From the NCBI GenBank assembly GCA_020081605.1, contig JAHREC010000020.1, positions 1 through 64,000 on the forward strand: a stretch of 64,000 bases of DNA. The letters are read 5' to 3'. Below the pieces are notes generated by a model that saw only the letters and a list, made by a program, of their open reading frames with translations, ran no database searches and was not told the origin of the DNA. This DNA comes from Albifimbria verrucaria (Eukaryota; Ascomycota; Sordariomycetes; Hypocreales; Stachybotryaceae). The translations under genes and the position numbers were made by a program. The first letter of the stretch is position 1. Each line of letters starts with the position of its first letter. This document shows, piece after piece, positions 1 through 8,614 of this stretch.

Positions 1-580
1 CCAGATGATAGCACTGTATTGGGTTGAGAGGAAGTCTCTTTGTTGTTTTTATGCTGAATGCGCGCTACAAGTACGGTACAATAGTTGGTATGGAATCTTC
101 AAGAGCCCCTACCCAGAGGTACTCCCAATCGTGGGTCATGGCCAATGGCGGCATACCAAGGTAATCAGACCCATCCACGTGGTGAAAAACCACCGCCTGA
201 ACGGGTCCGTCGAGGTCCAGTTTATAGCTTACACGATAACTTTGATTAGTATCCTTGTTCACTTGATATCACACCCTGCCAACAGAGGCGATGACACTGT
301 TTGCTGTTGATTATCATAAGGTGCCTCACCCCTACAAGCGTTAGGGTATTTCGGCACGACTGTGAAGAACTCGCGTCAAGACATCACATAGTATCCCTTT
401 AACGGAGCAGATGAAACGTTTCTGGATCTTATTCGTTAAAGCTTGTTGTGATTGGTTAGGTACTTGGTCTAGGAGGCACATTGGACAGAAAGCACAAGGA
501 GCAAATGACATGTGTAGAGATCAGCTGATAGTGGGGCCGCCGAACTGATTGCTCACAATCCCACTGATAGAGCTGTCACT
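1..580. other. No supported gene
   Basis: Open frames of about 100 codons exist on both strands over the first 310 bases but neither shows a recognisable motif, and they overlap each other. I see no RNA gene or repeat here. Confidence 0.5.
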
Positions 581-589
581 CAGCAAAGC

Positions 590-840
590 CTTGGGGTTCT
601 GTGTTGACACAGATATTTCCTTGACTTGTTCATGTTCGTCAATCGCCCATTTTCTACCTTCCATAATGCCAATCGGGTCGGAAAGTTGGCGTATTGGAAT
701 GCCTCTCTCATTTGTACTTCGCGCTGCAGCCAGTTGTCATAGGAATCAGTCATCCAATCAACAATGCGCTGACAGTCAATTCTAGGTGCCGGTTGCAATC
801 AAAGTCACGCACCGGTCACGCATGTGATAGATGCAAGGTG
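590..840 (+). repeat. Diverged duplicate, copy 1 (promoter and 5' end of a Zn2Cys6 gene)
   Basis: This segment matches 1805-2045 in the same orientation with many substitutions and small indels. Shared anchors include 'ataatgccaatcg', 'gttgtcat', 'caat..aacaatgcg/aacatgcg' and 'cacgcatgtg'. The match covers the presumed promoter and the first codons of the transcription factor that follows, so a gene 5' end appears to have been duplicated about 1.2 kb apart. Confidence 0.6.
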
Positions 841-1404
841 CCACCAACAATCTTGTCTTAATCATTGCAATTGACTCAGCTAACTCTGATACTCGTAGGC
901 TCGCAAGATACATTGCGATGCGCAACCTGAGGATTGCTCATACTGTGAGAACCTGAACCTCGAATGCTGCATCACCGACCATCTTACCAGCCGTACCGAA
1001 CGCAGAGGCTACATTCGGCAACTGGAGCGCGAAAAATCCAGCATGCTGTCTCACATCCGTCAACTCGAAAAACTACTTGCCGATAATGGAGTCGAGGTGA
1101 AGGGCTGGAAAGACGAGGATTTGAATCAAAATCCTGCTGCCCATTCATCGTTCTTTCCTTCTCCCGTTGCAGACCGCCGGATACAATCACAGTCCAATGT
1201 GGGAGGAGGGGGGTTGGCGACACCCGATGCCACAGACCTTGCACGACATCATCACACGATCGTCCTTCTGACGCACAGACGCCGCTTGTTGGGGATCTCA
1301 GTGGCGAGGCTGAAGGCGATGACGACTCGATTATCTTAAGCAGAGACCAACTTCTGAGAGTGGCCCAGTTTCGAAAGGACATCCATCTCTGTAAAATTGG
1401 CTAG
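760..1404 (+). pseudogene. Zn2Cys6 fungal transcription factor, N-terminal part, frameshifted
   Basis: The frame ending at 837 reads GHACDRCK, and after a likely 61-nt intron (838-898, GT..TAG) it continues ARKIHCDAQPEDCSYCENLN, then LEC. Together these give the six cysteines of a binuclear zinc cluster (CX2CX6CX6CX2CX6C). A basic linker (RTERRGYIRQLEREK) and a coiled-coil-like stretch follow, ending LLADNGVEVKGW, as in many C6 activators where this helix mediates dimerisation. At about 1213 the frame changes by -1 next to a run of six G; the new frame stays open to the stop at 1402-1404 and has an acidic LSGEAEGDDD stretch and AQFRKDIH. No middle homology domain follows, so the gene is cut short. 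The target of the factor cannot be inferred. The start is uncertain; an ATG near 767 is out of frame. Confidence 0.7.
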
Positions 1405-1804
1405 GATAGGTACGAGGTATGCGTGTGAGTACCAAATAAGCTGCTTGCTGAAGGTGCTGGAGTGTACCTCCTGGCTACGGCTTATGAGGATGTTATGTTC
1501 ACCAAATGCATGGGCTACAAAAACAGAAAGGAGAGGTTCGGCAACCCGGTAACTAAGGCATCGGGGTCAGATAATGACAACGCGACCATTGGGATAAATC
1601 CTCGATATTGTCAAGCGTGGACGTGATAGGAAATCAGAATGCGTCAAGGCTAAGGTAGGTGTGGTGGTATTCTTGATTTCGGGACGTGTGCCGCGTCCCA
1701 CCGTGGCTTCCTGGAGTCAGACCGAGCGAGCATTAGAATAAATCCTGTTGGACACTTGCTAAACAGAATACCCTTGCAATCTGGCTGATTAGCTTGCGCT
1801 CTAG
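1405..1804. other. Intergenic, no supported gene
   Basis: Lies between the two duplicate copies. No convincing coding motif on either strand. Confidence 0.45.
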
Positions 1805-2048
1805 TAGAGCCAGGTCGGTTCCTGTTGATCTTGACTTGATTATGTTCGTGAGATCGCGCTGTTTCTCTTCTGTATAATGCCAATCGAGCCAGGAAGTTGA
1901 CGTCTCGGGCCGCCCCTGTCTTTTGTGCTTCGTGCTGGACTGATTGTCATATAACCAGCCGTCCAATTGAACATGCGTCGACAATTCGGTTCTAGGTATC
2001 AGTTGCGATTGAAATGACAAACTGGCCACGCATGTGGCCTGAGTACCC
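1805..2048 (+). repeat. Diverged duplicate, copy 2 (truncated Zn2Cys6 gene 5' end)
   Basis: Second copy of 590-840. An ATG near 1972 opens MRRQF, then SRYQLRLK, a TGA stop, and QTGHACG, which lines up with the start of the zinc cluster of copy 1 (SRCRLQSKSRTGHACDRCK). Similarity stops exactly inside the zinc cluster and the sequence passes into a low-complexity repeat, so this copy is a broken remnant. Confidence 0.6.
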
Positions 2049-2049
2049 T

Positions 2050-2235
2050 CCGCCACCATCTGCCACCATCTTAAGCGCCAATTTGCTCCAGCATCATCCG
2101 CTTAGACACCGTCTGCTCAAGCGCCCATCCGCTCAGGTATCATCTGTTTCAGTATCGTCTGCCTACACAACATCCCGCTCAAGCAGGCATCACCCCACTT
2201 GGTGCCATCTGCCTCAGCAACCATCTACTTGCAAA
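2050..2235 (+). repeat. Degenerate minisatellite
   Basis: A run of imperfect units of about 20-24 bases built around 'catctgctcaagc' (variants: catccgctta, cgtctgctcaagc, catccgctcagg, catctgtttcag, cgtctgccta, catctgcctcagc). It starts where the truncated transcription factor copy ends. No reading frame through it is convincing. Confidence 0.55.
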
Positions 2236-2592
2236 GACCCTTGACAGCGGGGCCATCTGGCCGCAGCTGATCACGTTCCCCACCACTCCAGGGCTGCCCT
2301 CCAGGGTTTTGCAGCGGCACACTAACCTCTTTCGAATTAGTGCTACCGCCATCATTCCAGCTGTGGAATGCTGCAAGCTTGTGATTGGAAAGGGCCGTGG
2401 CCGAGAGGAAAGCCTATTAATTGTCCCGAGTTGCAGAGCTAAGCCGTAGAAGAATTGGCTAGGAGCAGATCTTCCCATGTGTGGCTATGGCCACAACATT
2501 CGCCAACTATAGCCACCCCAATCTTAGCGCATGCACAAGTTGTATCGAATCGTTCGTAACGCTACAAGTAAAGAGCCCAGTCTGACTTCGCA

Positions 2593-3030
2593 TTATGTCC
2601 CTGACACTTCCGAGCATGAGCTATCTCTTGAATTTGCAATCTGAACACCGTTAACCAAAAACAAGGCAAAGCCTCCGAAAGCGTCAAGTGCATCTTTTGA
2701 ATATGCAGGGGCATATTTGTGAACTTCTCGCAGGGTTCGCGCTATTTGTCTCGGAAGAAAAGGAGAACCTGATGATGACGTGCACAGGTACATCACTAAC
2801 GATACAAGAAGAATGCGGAAATACGGCTGCATCAGGGAAAATGCTGAATTACATGGGCTCGCTTTGTCGTTAAAGTTTCTCCCGTACTTCTGGTTGAACT
2901 CCGACAGCTGATGGCATTCGGCCAAATGACGAGATCCCTTGTCGGCCAGGGAGGCGAGGATGTTTTGACACTGGATTTCGCACACTTCTTTACTCAGGGA
3001 TCTGATATCGTCAATTCTTCTTTCTAGCAA
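2593..3030 (-). CDS. Hypothetical protein, 145 codons
   Basis: An uninterrupted minus-strand frame begins MLERRIDDIRSLSKEVCEIQ and has a plausible amphipathic first half (residues 1-60), then a hydrophobic segment near residues 70-90 (FRILLVSLVMYLC). I recognise no family. The hydrophobic part could be an intron read through. No neighbour supports a function; it could be chance. Confidence 0.3.
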   Translation of the reverse strand: MLERRIDDIRSLSKEVCEIQCQNILASLADKGSRHLAECHQLSEFNQKYGRNFNDKASPCNSAFSLMQPYFRILLVSLVMYLCTSSSGSPFLPRQIARTLREVHKYAPAYSKDALDAFGGFALFLVNGVQIANSRDSSCSEVSGT

Positions 3031-3213
3031 TAAAGTCTTTGTTTTACGCGGTTCAATTATGCATGACAGTCTCCCAACTTAGACATTTTAGTTCCTACGG
3101 TGGGGATCACTTCTGGAGCAACACGTAGCTTCAGTAATGGTTAAAAGTCGCAGCTACTTGCACTCGCGCAAAGGATACGAAAAACAACTTCCCTCGAAGG
3201 AGCTCGTTCAAGA

Positions 3214-3585
3214 ATGACTAGCTGCACTGTCCTTAATCATCCGCCAGCTAGTGTATGTGTGGCAGAGCAGCTCCACACGCTTGTCGTTCTAGTATCATCA
3301 TCAGATGCAGCCGTCCGTTTCGCAATGGCGGTGCTCCACAGTGTCAACAATACCACTGCAGGCCATTTGGACGGAGACGTATTTGCAATGGGGTATGCGA
3401 TAACAGATTGTCCGGAGGCTATAGTATTTGTATTTGGAAACTTGGCAATATCCTACCCAGGATTGTATACGATACGTGTGGATATTTACGAGATTACAAA
3501 TGAAGGCGCAACGCTCACTTGTCAAATCGAAACAGATACTATCTCGGTGTTCAACAGTCAAGCACTGCGGTGCGACAGTTCCTAG
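3214..3585 (+). CDS. Velvet-domain-like protein, fragment
   Basis: A 123-codon frame. Residues from about 52 (HLDGDVFAMGYAI) through FVFGNLAISYPGLYTIRVDI and then YEI resemble the second half of the velvet domain, where the family pattern is roughly 'L.GT.V.S..RL.D.....G.FFVFGDLSV..EG.FRL.F.LFE', followed by a segment ending 'F.V....F'; here the corresponding part is IETDTISVFNSQ. Velvet proteins are NF-kB-fold DNA-binding regulators of fungal development and secondary metabolism. The N-terminal velvet block (…RPVDPPP-like) and the 'RSFADQG' C-terminal block are not visible and the frame stops soon after the match, so this is at best a partial gene. The alternative is chance resemblance in a beta-rich ORF. 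Confidence 0.4.
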   Translation: MTSCTVLNHPPASVCVAEQLHTLVVLVSSSDAAVRFAMAVLHSVNNTTAGHLDGDVFAMGYAITDCPEAIVFVFGNLAISYPGLYTIRVDIYEITNEGATLTCQIETDTISVFNSQALRCDSS

Positions 3586-3761
3586 TCGTGCGCTTAGCGC
3601 CAATTTATATGCAGGCCAAAAATTCTACAGATCAAGTAAGCTCTTGGATCTCGTGAGCGCCACCGCCGGAATCTTCAAGCCAGTGGATGGACCTTTATTA
3701 CGGACAGCTATCCGGGTGTGGCAAAGGATGCATACCGACAAAGAATTATAGCATTCCAGAA

Positions 3762-4260
3762 TCGGCTTCTCTCCCGGTGTTTGGCTCAGATGCACGCTCT
3801 GATGCAGGGATTTCTCTTCCAAACTCTGGGCAAGCTGCCTCCTTCCCAATTTCAAATGCTTCCCCAACAAGCTCTAGTCGATATATACTGCCTCATTCAG
3901 GCCGAAAGCCGCTCCAGGGACTATATCTCTTCAGATGCACACTCTGACGTAGGAAGAAGTCATGCATACGTCGACGAAGACCACCCTCCAGGACCCCTAT
4001 CCATCTATCGACACAGACCCCTAGCTGTCTCGCAGGTAAGCTATATTAGCTCAGTCCCGCCATCAGGTCAACGTGCCTCCTAGATGTTCGGCCCGGACGC
4101 ACGCTCTGAAATAGGTGTTTCTCCTCCAAGCTCTGGTCAGGAATCGCCTGTTCCAACTAGCCACGACCCCCTCCCCACAAAGCCCTCCAGAGCGCGATCT
4201 TACGGCTGGCCCTGCAAATACGAACTTAGATACTTCCTACATCAAGCTCTAGTCGACACC
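3762..4260 (+). repeat. Imperfect tandem repeats of about 150-160 bp in the tail-coding region of the H3-like gene
   Basis: Three units begin near 3788, 3937 and 4096 with 'tcagatgcacgctctgatgc', 'cagatgcacactctgacg' and 'cggacgcacgctctgaaa'. The first and third also share a distal block 'caagctctagtcga' (about 3870 and 4248). Translated, unit 1 reads VFGSDARSDAGISLPNSGQ and unit 3 MFGPDARSEIGVSPPSSGQ, so the repeat is conserved at protein level. Frame relations between units are broken by small indels near C runs. Confidence 0.6.
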
Positions 4261-4773
4261 CACTTCCGCCATTGTGTCAAAACACCATCGACGAAACAGG
4301 TGGCTTATTGAAACCAGCTTCTTTATCCACCGTGCCTGCTCGAGTTACTTCATCTACAGGTAAGAAAAAGGGCCGGTACAAATCTCGGACAGCGGCATGG
4401 CGAGAAATTTGTCGCTACCAGGAATCGATCCGAACTCTTACTTCCTAAACTACCGTTTCAGCCTCTGGCTCGTTGATCGTAATTTCTGCCCACTGCTTGC
4501 ATCATGGAACGCACTGACCCCCTTTGATAGGTCCGGGAAATCATGTATGACGTTCGACGTGATCTCCGAATTCAGTCTAGGGCTCTCCAGGCACTCCAAG
4601 AGTCAGTCAGGTCCTATGCAGTGTCATTTTTCGACGACGCCAATCGGTGTGCGGTTCATAGAGGCCGATCTACGGTTAAGTTAATAGACATCAATTTAGC
4701 TCGGCGAATAAGGGGTGACCCACTTGCCATTCAGCACGAAGCCAATTCACCGGCTACGAAACATGTCGTGTAA
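3762..4773 (+). pseudogene. Divergent histone H3-like protein with long repeat-bearing N-terminal tail (frameshifted)
   Basis: The histone fold is clear in three pieces. 4362-4430 reads KKKGRYKSRTAAWREICRYQ, matching the H3 alphaN region (RYKPGTVALREIRRYQ). 4447-4467 reads KLPFQPL in another frame (H3 KLPFQRL). 4531-4725 reads VREIMYDVRRDLRIQS, then ALQALQESVRSYAVSFFDDA, then LARRIRG (H3 VREIAQDFKTDLRFQS, ALQES, LARRLRG). The core after VREI has the same spacing as canonical H3, without the longer loop 1 of CenH3/CENP-A, but residues differ at many positions, so it is neither ordinary H3 nor typical CenH3. The tail upstream is Ser/Pro-rich with 150-bp repeats instead of the normal ARTKQ tail. 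Breaks: a one-base shift near 4436 and an unresolved 63-nt gap (4468-4530) that looks like an intron with CTGAC branch site and TAG end but no good GT at the required phase. Start unknown. Confidence 0.72.
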
Positions 4774-5052
4774 ATCGCGGAACATACCCTGTACTCTGTA
4801 ACTCCAAACTGTTCAACAGATAGTAGGCACAGAGCATTGCAATTGTGCTGTTTCTCGGGTCACTACGAAGAACGTCAAAGCAAGTTGATAGCTCGAACCC
4901 ACTATTGACTCCTGTCAGATTAGGCTACGCTTACGAACAGTGGTAATCAATTCCACAATATTCCCTGATGCTATCATGATGGTTAATTAGTAACGGAGAC
5001 TAGAGATTAAAAACCCTTGGTCAAGCCCCCATAACTCAAGCCCACACAGACC

Positions 5053-5345
5053 ATGGAGGAACCACGAGAAACACAAAGCCCTCAAGAGGGCGTGGTCGAT
5101 AGTACCGACACAAACGATTACTCAGTATTCACGAGCCCGATGGGATCTTATGTAACCCACCTCTTGGGGTTTATCATGACCCTCTCGACTTTAACAGCAA
5201 CCATTTATCGCCCTCTCATTCCTTTACTCAGCCGGGAGTTTGCTGTATCAATCCAAGCCATCAATCTGACAATAACGGTTTACGCCGTATGCCAAGGCCT
5301 AAGCTCACCTGTTTTCGCGTCGCTAGCCGACTATTTTGGGCGACG
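5053..5345 (+). pseudogene. MFS transporter, N-terminal fragment
   Basis: The start codon sits in a strong fungal context (accATGG). After a hydrophilic N-terminus of about 35 residues come two predicted membrane helices (VTHLLGFIMTLSTLTATIY; INLTITVYAVCQGLSSPVFA) and the loop 2-3 signature ending LADYFGRRP, the D/G-R-x-G-R/K-R motif region of the major facilitator superfamily. The layout resembles DHA1-type drug:H+ antiporters. Similarity stops right after FGRRP; from about 5350 the sequence carries dispersed repeat motifs, so the gene was truncated or interrupted there. The remaining ten or so helices are absent from the window. Confidence 0.7.
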
Positions 5346-5349
5346 TCCC

Positions 5350-5570
5350 TACTACCCCAATGGTCTCGCGTATCAGGTCGTGATTCCCAAGCACAGCCTA
5401 CTATATGATCTGTGCCACCCAACATTCCATCGAGATTACTATAGTGCAAGTTCCATCTAAAATCAGGTCCTGATACGCGGTCCTAACGCGAATCATTAAT
5501 ACTTGACGCGATCCTACCCCTTGTCACATCCCCCTTATTGTCCGCGTATCAAGACCTAATCCTACGATCC
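5350..5570. repeat. Dispersed repeat with internal inverted motif, copy A
   Basis: Positions 5425-5523 match the reverse complement of 57327-57430; the best conserved part is 'gttccatctaaaatcaggtc' onward through 'acgcgaatc' and 'cttgacgcgatcc'. Within this copy the motif 'cgcgtatcagg(a/t)c' occurs three times: 5370 (direct), 5463 (inverted) and 5544 (direct, two C-to-T type changes). This suggests the end of a small inverted-repeat element that truncated the MFS gene. Confidence 0.55.
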
Positions 5571-5708
5571 AACCCACATATTATCATGAGAGTAAAGCAA
5601 GCCCCAAAACCTCACCATTCAATCTAGTGCATTCTCGCGAGAATAATCCAATAGCAAGATATAATTCATTTGTAACCCTACATTATAGCTAATATGGATT
5701 ATCGTAGT

Positions 5709-6340
5709 GCCAAGGACTATCGATGTGCTAAGGAGGTCTTACGGGCCGTATCGCTCAAGGTGCTGGATGGCCATTATCTCGTCTGCTGCCATCCTGATTG
5801 TCGCTTCGCTCTCTCCCCAAGGGGGCCCAGGTAACAGAGCATCTAAGCAAACGACATTCTCTGCCTTCACAAAGGCGCTACAATATCACCAATACGCTCC
5901 GAATCATCCACAAGACAGGCGTACTTATACTTGCCGATCCAAAGACAGCATGCGCACGCCCAGATTATACCCCGGCCGATGCAGACCTGCAAACTATCAC
6001 TGGCTTCCACCGTAAAGAGTACGGCGTCCGAACAAAGAATAAGTAAACTGGAGTTAGGCATATAAGGAGGGAGCATGCCGACTCGCCTATCTTCATCCGC
6101 GGACGTATTCAAGCTATGCTGATACCTGTACGAACATAATCATGAGCTAAGAATCCAACTGACTCGTAATATTGGATTGTTGTCGACACCAGCGTATCTA
6201 GCGCCGAATGCGTACACGTATCAACACCACATTTAGAGGAGGTTTTAAAGCGAGAGAAGCAGCGCCATGCGATTGCTGCGAATAAGCTGATGGAGCACTG
6301 CACAAATCCCACCCTCCTACATCGAGATGCGGCCATGGTT
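5709..6340 (+). pseudogene. DUF3505 / OrsC-like zinc-finger region of a telomere-linked-helicase relic
   Basis: The frame at 5709 reads VLDGHYLVCCHPDCRFALSP, then shifts -1 at a run of five G (5821-5825) to QVTEHLSKRHSLPSQRR. This is the CX4CX12HX4H-type finger typical of the DUF3505 domain, followed by a spacer ending LQTITGFHRKEYGVRTKNK, one stop, then VRHIRREHADSPIFIRGR and IQ, the second finger-like block. Farther down, after another stop, LEEVLKREKQRHAIAANKLM resembles the charged helix that follows in these proteins. DUF3505 is found in fungal proteins that often also carry a RecQ-type helicase domain and lie near telomeres. With several stops it is a relic. The matching helicase part lies at 8.6-9.75 kb. 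Confidence 0.65.
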
Positions 6341-6344
6341 TAAG

Positions 6345-6770
6345 AGGATAGGTTGAAAGCGGACATATACTGGCACTGGCCGATATCTGCTGTAAATGCT
6401 TACTATATCCCTTGACGTCGGTAAGCTACAGACTAAGTAGCAAACCGAGGAATTGACCAATTAGAACTGTACAAAACTAGATACATTAGAGGTCTAGTAT
6501 AGCGGCCGACTATAGATGTACCAGAGTTGGATATCGCTACATAAAGCTACATTCTAACAGGCAGATCAACATCGGTTCATGAAGTTGTTCAATCTACTTA
6601 GTCTGTAGCTTACGGATCTCAAGGGGATAAGGGGACCTGAGTGGCCACGGGTCGAAAAATACCTTAATCAATCAATCAATCATATCATCTATATACAATC
6701 TTATTATGCGGCGAAAATTTCTTCTTATTACGATCATATTATCTTCTCCTTTCAACTACCTTCGAACTCT
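6345..6770. other. Intergenic, AT-rich
   Basis: No coding signal. Contains a short (AATC)n tract at about 6664-6682. Confidence 0.5.
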
Positions 6771-6771
6771 C

Positions 6772-8048
6772 TCAAGCGTTTTTGAATAGTTTTAAATTAC
6801 CAGGTAAGTCGCCCCTCGAAAGCCAACAGCGGCAAAACCATCTCAATGTATAATTCAATAGCAAAAGGCCTGTTACAAGTGGCACAGTTCCAAGTGCGAA
6901 CCATACCCATGGCCTCTCTCCAATCCACATGAGAATCTTAGCGTCTGGGCTATGCCAGGACGCGCTCTCTAAATCTGTGATAAATGGCGCCAGTTCTGTT
7001 TGGTTGACTACCTGAATCATCGCAGTGTCTTTAGGCCCATGGTGTAGGAGAAAATCAAGGGCGGCTAAGGTAATGAAGAGCGGACCGGCGGATAACATGA
7101 TAGTACAGTAAGGCTGTAGATGACTCCAGAACGATGTCATGTGGAAGTATCTGGGTAGAAGTCGAATTGCATTGGCAAATGCAGGATGCCTCGCTGAGGA
7201 GACCATCATGTCGTTAGTAACACCAGTGGGTAGAGTGGACTTGAAAATGGCAGTAGCTGCCCAAGACCCAGATAAGGTGTCCAACGGCAATGGCTTATGG
7301 CAGACCGTGTCCATGTCCAGATACAGCCCCCATAATGATACAAGACGAAGTAACGGATGGCGTCTGCGCGTTGGATTGGAAATGCGTAGTCGTCCCATGT
7401 GCTGACAAACCAAGGGTATTCGCGCATAAGAAAATTGCGGGCACTTTCATCAGTCCATAACTTGAAATAAGTTAGCATCAATAATGATCCAAGCCGCAAA
7501 ACTGAGTAGTTGATCATATAAGTATGGATACGGACCATGTATTCGAAGTGAGAATAAGTGTCTATGCAACTTCTTTGTGAGACTATCCATTTCTCTGGGA
7601 TATTCTCATCAGCACATGTCTGATGCAGGATCCATGGTATCGTGTGACCTGGCTTCATTGCTTCCACCTTGTCTTTATCGGTAAGCGTCACGCTCGCAGT
7701 GAAGTATTCGTGGTTTCTCCGCAAAAGTGTAATCAATGGCCCAAATTCAGTTATCAATATGAATATTATGAGCACATCCACGATTAGTAGGTGAATGGTT
7801 CTGGGCACGTCTGGCCTCATTTGTGTCGTGCCCATTTTATACTTGACAAGTTGCTGCTCCTCATCATGTGCTATATTGTGGGATTCGTTGCGGTGGCCAG
7901 TGAGCCAGCGAAAGTGGAAGAACCGCATGACACAGTTTTCCTTTGACACAATTTTCTTGGGTGTGATATCGAGCTGGATGTTTTCCCAGAACAAACAGTT
8001 ATTAGGCTTCGAATCCATCTTATTACGTGAATGCACACGGCGAGCCAT
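6772..8048 (-). pseudogene. GT32 glycosyltransferase of the Sur1/Csg1/Och1 type, one frameshift
   Basis: Reading from 8048 downward: a membrane helix (IHLLIVDVLIIFILITEFG), then IPWILHQTCADENIPEKW, which is the 'P.IIHQTWK' start of the GT32 fold, FKLWTDESARNFL, and ADAIRYFVLYHYGG. A -1 shift at five C on the plus strand (7327-7331) moves to LYLDMDTVCHKPLPLD, the DXD nucleotide-sugar motif. NDMMVSSARHPAF and two C-terminal helices (about 7110-7030 and 6910-6830) follow. Enzymes of this type add mannose to inositol-phosphoceramide in the Golgi (MIPC synthase catalytic subunit) or initiate outer-chain mannosylation; the C-terminal helices favour the Sur1 type. A stretch at 7560-7470 with GTCCGT at its start and CTAAC...CAAG at its end looks like an intron that happens to be open. 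Apart from the single indel it looks functional. A later in-frame Met is equally possible as start. Confidence 0.7.
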
Positions 8049-8429
8049 GTTTGTTTGCGGATGAACTAATCCAGTGCGACGTAATGCGCCAACGCGTAAG
8101 TCTCAAACCTAACTATAGGTACCCCTTCCCATCCGTAAAAAAAAAAGCCAAATCTGAAAACTTCTCATCCTCTCTAGTTTAGTCTATCACGCGTTCCTAC
8201 TTGAATTCCTCGACTGCTCTGCTGATGGTGGTTTGGGGGATCAGACCACTGTATGCCTGCCGCATGTTACCGCGACTGTCTGAACGAATAAGCGGGTTAA
8301 GCATTTTGGATACTTCACTTAGGTTACATCTCCACCTGGAACTGTCCGACTGTGCTCTCCTGCAGCGCTCGCCTTCGATCAGTGCATTTTCCGCCGCTTC
8401 TTCGGCTCCGGCTGGGCAAAGTCCCTTGA

Positions 8430-8508
8430 AGTCGCTTGTTTCCGGTTTTAATTGGATCAGATGCATGTCCATTATGTAGATGTGCCCCTCGCACATTCTA
8501 TAAGATGA
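8430..8508 (-). mobile_element. Terminal fragment of the piggyBac-like/MITE family
   Basis: Reverse-complemented, this stretch reads through 'gcatctgatccaattaaaacc' and ends 'gaatgtgcgagg', matching the left end of the transposon at 61063 and the MITE at 58241 (which read 'ggacatggatctgatcca' after their terminal repeat). I could not find the opposite end near 8200, so only one terminus is supported. Confidence 0.5.
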
Positions 8509-8614
8509 AACGCATAGCGGTTTCCAATCTTTTATACCCTTATCAACAACTCCCGAAAAGACGAACTTAGGTTCATATCAAGCCATCCTTATCTAAAAAC
8601 CACCAGCTTCGTTC

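Noticed and set aside
4397..4684. 95-codon frame beginning MARNLSLPG as the gene at this place
   Set aside because: It is out of frame with the histone H3-like homology, which explains the region better.
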